10,647 bases of DNA from Flavobacteriales bacterium (GTDB lineage Bacteria; Bacteroidota; Bacteroidia; Flavobacteriales; Flavobacteriaceae). Made by a program: the position numbers and the translations under genes. Every line of letters begins with the position of its first letter. The stretch's first letter is position 1. A model generated the notes under the pieces. That model did no database searches and had not been told where the DNA came from. It saw nothing but the letters and a program-made list of their open reading frames with translations. The DNA lies in contig PAGT01000032.1 of assembly GCA_002705485.1 (NCBI GenBank), forward strand, positions 36,935 through 47,581. The letters run 5' to 3'. Below are positions 6,235 through 10,647 of the stretch, one piece after another.

Positions 6235-7292
6235 TCAATACTTAACATCTCATGGTTTTCATAATTTCTAAGAATGTAATCAAATGAGGCCTTCATAATC
6301 TCACCCATTCCTCCTGCCTTTTTAAAATTGTTATCACTTGTAAGTTCATAAATCTGTCTAGCTAATAATTTAATTTTATTTTTTTCAGAAATTTTATCAG
6401 CAATCATACATTTTATTAATTCTTCGGATCTATCTAATGAACTCAAAATTCTTTTAGCTAAAATTGATCTTTCCTCAATTTTGTATTGTTTGACCGAGTT
6501 TGATTCGAGTTTTTCCTTAACAATATTCATTATTTCATTATTTTCTTTAAAGAATTGCGGTCTATAAACTTGAAGATTTCCTTCGAAACATTGTTGGTCA
6601 AAATCAATAGCCCTTATTTTATACACAACTTTATCAAAGTCATGTGTTGGAATTACTACATAATTATATGATCTCATATCGCCTAACAACCTTATCATGC
6701 ATCTTTCATTAAACTTGACAAATTCCTTTGCTATTTGTGCCTTTTCCATATCACTGCACTTGGGAAGAAAATTTTCATAAAACTCATCACCGGGGACTCC
6801 AGTTATGTGTTCTTCAATTAATGTGTTTTGAAAAACTAAAAAGTTTAAATTATAAGGAGATAAAACATGTTCAAGTTCAAGACCATAAATTCTTGATGCA
6901 TCAGCCTTTTTTACATAAAAGTATGTAAAGTTATCATTTAAAATATTTCTAATTTTAATTCTAAAAGGTTTGGAATTTCCAAAAGTACAGTAGTCAATTG
7001 CATCTACGTTTAGAAACTTAATATTATCCTCATTTCCGTCAGAATGAAGTAAATTATAAACTTTTTTTAAATTCAAATCAATTTCTTTTCTTTCGGAATC
7101 AGAATAAAAAGCTCTAACCCACAATGTATCTACATTTTTCTCGTTAAATACTGAAACAGAACCAGAAAACCTCTTCAAATCTTCGTAAAAAATTGGTATC
7201 TCTATTTTTCGCTTATAATTGTTTAAATAGCTGTCCAAATTTTTAGAGATTTTAAAACTTGGTTTTTTTTTGGACATCAATTTTTTATTCAT
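6231..7292 (-). CDS. Unnamed 353-residue protein with a possible kinase-like core
   Basis: I do not recognise a named family. The protein looks soluble, with no signal peptide or membrane helix and a Lys-rich N-terminus. Its middle follows the order of protein-kinase/aminoglycoside-phosphotransferase-like folds. There is a strand with lysines, YFYVKKAD (124-131); a helix with Glu (LELEH, 138-142); a hinge-like stretch NTLIEEHITGVPGDEF (156-171); a catalytic-loop-like LLGDMRSYNYVV (202-213) with Asp205 and Asn210 at the canonical five-residue spacing; and IRAIDFDQQ (226-234) resembling the DFG/DFD metal-binding Asp230. No clear glycine-rich loop is visible. A helical C-terminal region follows (about 255-345). 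It may instead start at Met6 (ATG complement at 7275-7277), because the promoter lies within four bases of the first ATG. The gene is transcribed alone, divergent from uvrB and convergent with the dapD operon. The kinase-like reading is inference. Confidence 0.85.
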   Translation of the reverse strand: MNKKLMSKKKPSFKISKNLDSYLNNYKRKIEIPIFYEDLKRFSGSVSVFNEKNVDTLWVRAFYSDSERKEIDLNLKKVYNLLHSDGNEDNIKFLNVDAIDYCTFGNSKPFRIKIRNILNDNFTYFYVKKADASRIYGLELEHVLSPYNLNFLVFQNTLIEEHITGVPGDEFYENFLPKCSDMEKAQIAKEFVKFNERCMIRLLGDMRSYNYVVIPTHDFDKVVYKIRAIDFDQQCFEGNLQVYRPQFFKENNEIMNIVKEKLESNSVKQYKIEERSILAKRILSSLDRSEELIKCMIADKISEKNKIKLLARQIYELTSDNNFKKAGGMGEIMKASFDYILRNYENHEMLSID

Positions 7293-7296
7293 ACTA

Positions 7297-7324
7297 TAAA
7301 GTTAATTGATTATTATTTTAGCAA
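7297..7324 (-). promoter_or_regulatory. Candidate promoter for the 353-residue kinase-like gene
   Basis: On the minus strand a -33 TTG (complement of 7322-7324, within TTTG) is followed by a 17-base spacer and TAACTTTA (complement of 7297-7304), which differs from TAnnTTTG only in the last base. Spacing fits the Bacteroidota range of 17-23. The -7 box ends four bases before the first ATG, predicting a leaderless mRNA or use of the second ATG 15 bases in. Confidence 0.5.
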
Positions 7325-7339
7325 ATAATAATCAAGTCT

Positions 7340-7347
7340 TAAATTTG
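7340..7347 (+). promoter_or_regulatory. Candidate Bacteroidota -7 element for uvrB
   Basis: TAAATTTG is an exact TAnnTTTG match, 17 bases before the TTG start of uvrB, predicting a leader of roughly 12 nt. No convincing -33 TTG lies 17-23 bases upstream. It shares a 72-bp gap with the divergent promoter of the kinase-like gene, whose -33 region lies about 15 bases away, so the two could compete or be co-regulated. Confidence 0.4.
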
Positions 7348-7364
7348 TTTTATTAATTTTTACT

Positions 7365-9335
7365 TTGTTCAAACTAAAGTCAGAATACAAACCAACAGGA
7401 GATCAACCTGAAGCTATTAAACAGCTTGTCGGTGGAATCAATAATAATGATAAGTTTCAAATTCTAAAGGGTGTAACAGGCTCAGGAAAAACTTTTACGA
7501 TAGCCAATGTTATTAAAAACGTAAATAAACCTACATTAGTTTTAGCACATAATAAAACTTTGGCAGCCCAACTTTACAGTGAATTTAAAAATTATTTCCC
7601 TGAAAATGCAGTTGAGTATTTTGTTTCTTACTATGATTACTATCAACCTGAAGCTTACATTCCAATTACGGGCACTTATATTGAAAAAGATTTATCAATT
7701 AATGAAGAAATTGAAAAATTAAGATTGAGTACAACATCATCTCTGCTATCAGGTAGGAGAGATGTAATAGTAGTTGCATCAGTTTCATGTTTGTATGGAA
7801 TAGGTAATCCCGATGAGTTTAAAAGAAATATTATTCAAGTAAAGAAAAATGAAATTATTCCCAGAACTAAACTTCTTCATAATCTTGTACAAAGTCTTTA
7901 TTCAAGATCTAACTTAGAATTTGTAAATGGTAACTTCAGAGTTTCAGGTGACATTGTTGATGTATTCCCAAGTTATGCAGATCATGGATTTAAAATCCAT
8001 TTTTTTGGAGATGAAATTGAAGAAATTGAAATTTTTGATCCAATCAAAAATAAGATTTTAAAAAAGTTAGATAATCTAATAATCTATCCTGCAAATATGT
8101 TTGCTACATCTCCTGATATATTAAAAAATGCTATTGAAGAAATTAAAGAGGATCTAGAGAAACAAGTTACTTATTTTAAGGATATAGGTAAACATTTGGA
8201 AGCAAAGCGATTAAATGAAAGAACAAATTTTGATCTTGAAATGATTTCTGAACTTGGGTATTGCTCAGGCATTGAAAATTATTCCAGATATATTGATGGA
8301 AGAAGTCCTGGGACTAGACCTTTTTGTTTACTTGATTATTTTTCTGAAGATTATTTAATGATTGTTGATGAGAGTCATGTCACACTTTCCCAAGTGCATG
8401 CAATGTATGGTGGCGACAGAAGCAGGAAAGAAAATTTAGTAGAATATGGGTTTAGGTTACCAGCCGCAATGGATAATAGACCTTTAAAATATGAAGAGTT
8501 TGAAATAATTCAAAATCAAGTAATTTACGTCAGTGCCACCCCATCTGATTATGAAATGTTAAAAACGGAAGGTGTCTTTGTAGAACAAATAATTAGACCA
8601 ACTGGGCTTTTGGATCCAAAAATAATAGTAAAACCAAGTCTAAACCAGATTGATGATCTAATAGAAGAAGTTCAGAAAATAGTAGAAAAAGATGAAAGAG
8701 TGTTGATTACAACCCTTACAAAAAGAATGGCCGAAGAATTAGTAAAATTTTTAAGTCAAATCGAGATTAGATGTAGATATATCCACAGTGATATTGATAC
8801 TATAGAGAGGGTCGAAATAATGCAAGGACTTAGAAAAGGATTATTTGATGTACTTGTTGGTGTTAATCTTTTAAGAGAGGGATTAGATTTACCTGAAGTT
8901 TCATTAGTAATAATTTTGGATGCAGACAAGGAAGGTTTTTTGAGAAGTTATAGATCACTAACTCAAACAATTGGTAGAGCAGCAAGAAATTTAAATGGTA
9001 AGGCCATAATGTATGCTAATAAAGTGACAAATAGTATGAAAAAAACTATTGATGAAACGAATTATAGAAGGGAAAAACAAAAAAAATTCAATATTGTTAA
9101 CAAAGTAAAACCAAAGCCAATCAATAAAATTGTTTCAAATATTTTTGAAATCAATGACACCGAGGGGGAAATAAAAAATGAAATAGTTAACAATTATGAT
9201 GTAAGAAATATGAGTAATGAACTAAAAGAAAAAGAAATAAATAAGTACAGAAAAGAAATGGAAAGGGCAGCAAAATCTCTTGACTTTATTGAAGCTGCTA
9301 AATTTAGAGATCTAATTAAAAAGCTTAAAGAATAA
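7365..9335 (+). CDS. uvrB: Excinuclease ABC subunit B
   Basis: UvrB is the damage-verifying helicase-like subunit of nucleotide excision repair. UvrA loads it and it recruits UvrC. The 656-residue protein (family about 660-675) begins with the typical FKLKSEYKPTGDQPEAI. Walker A is GVTGSGKT (36-43), and the Tyr-rich beta-hairpin that inserts between DNA strands is YFVSYYDYYQPEAYIP (85-100). DESHV is the Walker B region, followed by YGFRLPAAMDNRPL, IYVSATPSDYE and the motif VI sequence QTIGRAARN. A C-terminal UVR motif (EMERAAKSLDFIEAAKFRD) binds UvrC. The start is TTG: no ATG or GTG lies between it and the upstream in-frame stop at 7329-7331, and no Met is near downstream. There is no Shine-Dalgarno. 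It appears to be a single-gene unit ending in the bidirectional terminator. Confidence 0.98.
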   Translation: MFKLKSEYKPTGDQPEAIKQLVGGINNNDKFQILKGVTGSGKTFTIANVIKNVNKPTLVLAHNKTLAAQLYSEFKNYFPENAVEYFVSYYDYYQPEAYIPITGTYIEKDLSINEEIEKLRLSTTSSLLSGRRDVIVVASVSCLYGIGNPDEFKRNIIQVKKNEIIPRTKLLHNLVQSLYSRSNLEFVNGNFRVSGDIVDVFPSYADHGFKIHFFGDEIEEIEIFDPIKNKILKKLDNLIIYPANMFATSPDILKNAIEEIKEDLEKQVTYFKDIGKHLEAKRLNERTNFDLEMISELGYCSGIENYSRYIDGRSPGTRPFCLLDYFSEDYLMIVDESHVTLSQVHAMYGGDRSRKENLVEYGFRLPAAMDNRPLKYEEFEIIQNQVIYVSATPSDYEMLKTEGVFVEQIIRPTGLLDPKIIVKPSLNQIDDLIEEVQKIVEKDERVLITTLTKRMAEELVKFLSQIEIRCRYIHSDIDTIERVEIMQGLRKGLFDVLVGVNLLREGLDLPEVSLVIILDADKEGFLRSYRSLTQTIGRAARNLNGKAIMYANKVTNSMKKTIDETNYRREKQKKFNIVNKVKPKPINKIVSNIFEINDTEGEIKNEIVNNYDVRNMSNELKEKEINKYRKEMERAAKSLDFIEAAKFRDLIKKLKE

Positions 9336-9365
9336 AAAAAGGGAAGTTAAACTTCCCTTTTTTTT
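9334..9365. terminator. Bidirectional intrinsic terminator between uvrB and hsp20
   Basis: A perfect inverted repeat has arms 9334-9347 and 9351-9364 around a TAA loop. The core stem is GGGAAGT/ACTTCCC, flanked by seven or more A on the left and eight T on the right (9358-9365). Either transcript therefore forms a hairpin followed by a U tract. The left arm starts inside the uvrB stop codon (9333-9335), and the right end overlaps the hsp20 stop codon (9364-9366). Confidence 0.93.
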
Positions 9366-9783
9366 AATTTTTGACTTCTACTATTTGTTTTGCAGTGTTT
9401 TGATACTCTTTTCTTTTTGGAAGCTTTATTGTCAAAACTCCATTTCTGTAATAAGAAGTCACTTTATTAGTTTCGATTGATATTGGCAAATCAAAACTTT
9501 TTTCAAATTTATGAAAACCAAATTCTTGTCTATTGTATGTGTAGTTTGAATTTTTATTTTCATCATTTACTGAAACTAAAAGAATTTTATTTTGAATTTC
9601 GATATTGAAATCTGTGTTTTCTTTGCCAGGAATAGCTAATTCAATAACAAATTCCTTGTCGTTTTCCTTAATATTATATGAGGGTGAAACAAAATTATCA
9701 TTCGTAAGATTAATATTCCAGTTATCTTTGAAAAACTCATCAAAAATCGTTGGAAAATAAGATTGTGTTTTAATTAAATTCAT
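9364..9783 (-). CDS. Small heat-shock protein (Hsp20/alpha-crystallin family)
   Basis: Small heat-shock proteins are ATP-independent holdases that bind unfolding proteins as large oligomers. The 139-residue product has an aromatic N-terminal arm (about 1-32) and an alpha-crystallin domain (about 33-123). Visible marks are FVIELAIPGKENTDFNIEI (45-63), EKSFDLP (94-100) and the signature NGVLTIKLPK (114-123). A short tail contains IVEV (134-137), resembling the I/V-x-I/V oligomerisation motif. I start at the ATG complementary to 9781-9783. An extension to 9888 would add 35 unrelated Cys/Lys-rich residues translated from the promoter and repeats. The gene is downstream of sucC on the same strand but separated by 116 bases with its own promoter and a striking repeat pair, so stress-specific control is likely (inference). 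Confidence 0.95.
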   Translation of the reverse strand: MNLIKTQSYFPTIFDEFFKDNWNINLTNDNFVSPSYNIKENDKEFVIELAIPGKENTDFNIEIQNKILLVSVNDENKNSNYTYNRQEFGFHKFEKSFDLPISIETNKVTSYYRNGVLTIKLPKRKEYQNTAKQIVEVKN

Positions 9784-9798
9784 ATCATAATTTTTAGT

Positions 9799-9828
9799 TA
9801 AACATAATTTTGAAATGAATAGATCAAA
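9799..9828 (-). promoter_or_regulatory. Candidate promoter of the hsp20 gene
   Basis: Read on the minus strand, TTTG (complement of 9825-9828) is followed by an 18-base spacer and TATGTTTA (complement of 9799-9806), one base off the TAnnTTTG -7 consensus. The -7 box ends 15 bases before the ATG at 9783, so the leader would be about 10 nt. This is the vegetative-type Bacteroidota promoter pattern, not an obvious alternative-sigma site. Confidence 0.6.
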
Positions 9829-9847
9829 ATGAATGCCTATGTTAATT

Positions 9848-9863
9848 ACATGACACAGTGTCT
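9848..9863. repeat. Direct repeat copy 1 with palindromic core (putative operator near hsp20)
   Basis: ACATGACACAGTGTCT contains the perfect 5+1+5 palindrome GACAC-A-GTGTC centred on 9857. It matches copy 2 at 15 of 16 bases. Relative to the predicted hsp20 start point (about 9793) its centre is near -64, a position more typical of an activator than a repressor. Confidence 0.8.
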
Positions 9864-9880
9864 TTTTTTTGCAAAAAAAA
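9863..9880. repeat. T8-GC-A8 palindrome between the two repeats
   Basis: Eight T, GC, then eight A form a perfect 18-bp palindrome exactly between the two 16-bp repeats, sharing its outermost base with each. Such tracts are stiff or bent in duplex form, and in RNA could give only a weak A-U hairpin. It may position the two flanking sites or exclude other proteins; this is inference. Confidence 0.8.
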
Positions 9881-9895
9881 CATGACACAATGTCT
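9880..9895. repeat. Direct repeat copy 2 with palindromic core (putative operator near hsp20)
   Basis: ACATGACACAATGTCT matches copy 1 except for one base (A instead of G at the eleventh position). Its palindrome is shortened to GACA-CAA-TGTC, centred on 9889. The offset from copy 1 is exactly 32 bp, close to three helical turns, so both sites face the same side of the DNA. It ends four bases from the sucC stop codon. Confidence 0.8.
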
Positions 9896-9899
9896 GTTT

Positions 9900-10647
9900 C
9901 TAAATCAAATCTTGAATTTTATTGGATGCTTCTTGGAATTCTACTGCGCTATATACTTTAAAACCACAATTATCGATAATTCCCTTAGCAATTTCAGAGT
10001 TTGTTCCTTGCAGTCTAACTATCACAGGTACTTTAATAACATTACCCATATTTTTATATGCATCTACGATTCCTTGAGCAACTCGATCGCACCTAACAAT
10101 ACCACCAAAAATATTAACTAAAATTACTTTAACATTTTTGTCTTTTAGTATCAGTCTGAATGCTGTTTCTACTCTTTTGGCGTCAGCTGTGCCACCAACA
10201 TCAAGAAAATTTGCAGGTTCACCCCCTGATTGCTTAATCAAATCCATCGTAGCCATGGCAAGACCGGCACCATTAACCATGCAACCCACATTACCATCTA
10301 AGTCCACATAGTTTAAACCAACAGCTCTTGCTTCGGTTTCGGATGAGTTTTCCTCTTTATAATCCCTAAGTGATTCATAATTCTTGTGTCTGAACAAAGA
10401 ATTATCATCTAAACTAACCTTCGCATCCACGGCTATTATTTTATCATCGGAGGTTTTTAATACAGGGTTAATTTCAAATAATGATGCATCGGATGAAACA
10501 TAACATTTGTATAATAGAGTAATAAACTTTACCATTTCTTTGTATGCGTTTCCAGTTAAACCAAGATTAAAAGCAACTTTTCTGACTTGAAAAGGAACAA
10601 TGCCAATCAATGGGTCTATTTCTTCATAAAAAATCAATTCGGGGGTT
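9900..10647 (-). CDS. sucC: Succinyl-CoA synthetase (ADP-forming) beta subunit, 5' part beyond the window
   Basis: SucC with SucD interconverts succinyl-CoA and succinate with ADP/ATP in the TCA cycle. The gene enters at the window edge (reading ...TPELIFYEEIDPLIG) and the visible 249 or so codons cover the end of the ATP-grasp domain and the whole C-terminal flavodoxin-like domain. Motifs are FEINPV (Glu and Asn Mg-ATP ligands), DAKVSLDDNSLFRH, ARAVGLNYVDLDGNVGCMVNGAGLAM (phosphate-binding loop; written here for orientation, key part NGAGLAM), EPANFLDVGG and NIFGGIVRCD. Family length is about 390-400, so roughly 150 residues lie outside. The TTG at 10635-10637 is an internal codon, not the start. 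The reading frame ends at TAG (complement of 9900-9902), next to the repeat pair upstream of hsp20. No strong terminator follows it. Confidence 0.96.
   Translation of the reverse strand, partial: TPELIFYEEIDPLIGIVPFQVRKVAFNLGLTGNAYKEMVKFITLLYKCYVSSDASLFEINPVLKTSDDKIIAVDAKVSLDDNSLFRHKNYESLRDYKEENSSETEARAVGLNYVDLDGNVGCMVNGAGLAMATMDLIKQSGGEPANFLDVGGTADAKRVETAFRLILKDKNVKVILVNIFGGIVRCDRVAQGIVDAYKNMGNVIKVPVIVRLQGTNSEIAKGIIDNCGFKVYSAVEFQEASNKIQDLI

Noticed and set aside
9784..9888. 35-residue N-terminal extension of the small heat-shock protein
   Set aside because: The extension is translated from the promoter and repeat copies, has no family similarity, and the ATG at 9783 gives a normal-length sHSP behind a good promoter.
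9863..9902. Intrinsic terminator for sucC
   Set aside because: On the sucC strand GACA-TTG-TGTC gives only a 4-bp stem followed by ATG and T8, and T8-GC-A8 is pure A-U. This is weak compared with the nearby uvrB/hsp20 terminator, though a minor role cannot be excluded.
9858..10121. Plus-strand open frame of 87 codons opposite the end of sucC
   Set aside because: It runs antisense through strongly conserved sucC sequence and its start lies inside the repeat block. The Cys/Tyr/Ile-rich product resembles no family.
1..10647. CRISPR array, tRNA/rRNA genes, riboswitches, toxin-antitoxin or phage-defence genes
   Set aside because: I looked for spaced repeats, cloverleaf-like segments, long untranslated leaders and defence motifs. 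Gaps are at most about 116 bases and none holds these features.

Overview
The window is an AT-rich, very densely packed stretch of bacterial chromosome. By my count only about 310 of its 10,647 bases (about 3%) lie in clear intergenic gaps. Several features point to Bacteroidota, probably a streamlined (marine-type) Flavobacteriia lineage. These are the mazG-def-ruvX/dapD arrangement, a heme A synthase with the long first loop and Asn variant that I associate with this phylum, a pRiA4b ORF-3-like gene carried as an ordinary cellular gene, the absence of Shine-Dalgarno sequences, and matches to the Bacteroidota promoter (TTG-N17-23-TAnnTTTG). The lineage call is an inference; no rRNA or other marker is present.

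Layout. Bases 1-107 may hold the last codons of a plus-strand gene. Bases 109-1863 (minus) form a housekeeping operon transcribed ruvX -> def -> mazG: Holliday-junction/rRNA-processing nuclease, peptide deformylase and NTP pyrophosphohydrolase. An 83-bp divergent promoter region separates it from a five-gene plus-strand operon at 1947-6234. That operon holds dapD (lysine/diaminopimelate), a TsaC/YrdC-type threonylcarbamoyl-AMP synthase and a CCA-adding enzyme with an HD domain (both tRNA maturation), heme A synthase (for aa3-type cytochrome oxidase), and a small acidic-tailed pRiA4b-like protein. Its junctions are a 12-nt gap, a 1-nt gap, a 4-nt overlap and an 11-nt overlap. Tail to tail with it, 6231-7292 (minus) encodes a 353-residue protein that I cannot name but that shows a plausible divergent protein-kinase-like catalytic core. 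Plus-strand uvrB (7365-9335) follows, starting at TTG and ending in a bidirectional terminator shared with the convergent small heat-shock gene (9364-9783). Upstream of that gene lies the 3' two-thirds or so of sucC (9900 to the window edge).

How it works together. Most genes are core housekeeping: translation and tRNA maturation (def, tsaC, cca, ruvX), nucleotide and DNA quality control (mazG, uvrB), respiration and TCA cycle (ctaA, sucC), wall/lysine synthesis (dapD) and proteostasis (hsp20). I see no phage, transposase, CRISPR, toxin-antitoxin or defence system, and no RNA gene. The points most worth a second look are a pair of 16-bp repeats with palindromic cores, in helical phase around a T8-GC-A8 palindrome upstream of hsp20; the kinase-like orphan protein; the His-to-Asn change at a usual heme-ligand position of heme A synthase; and promoters placed so close to start codons that several mRNAs should be leaderless or nearly so.
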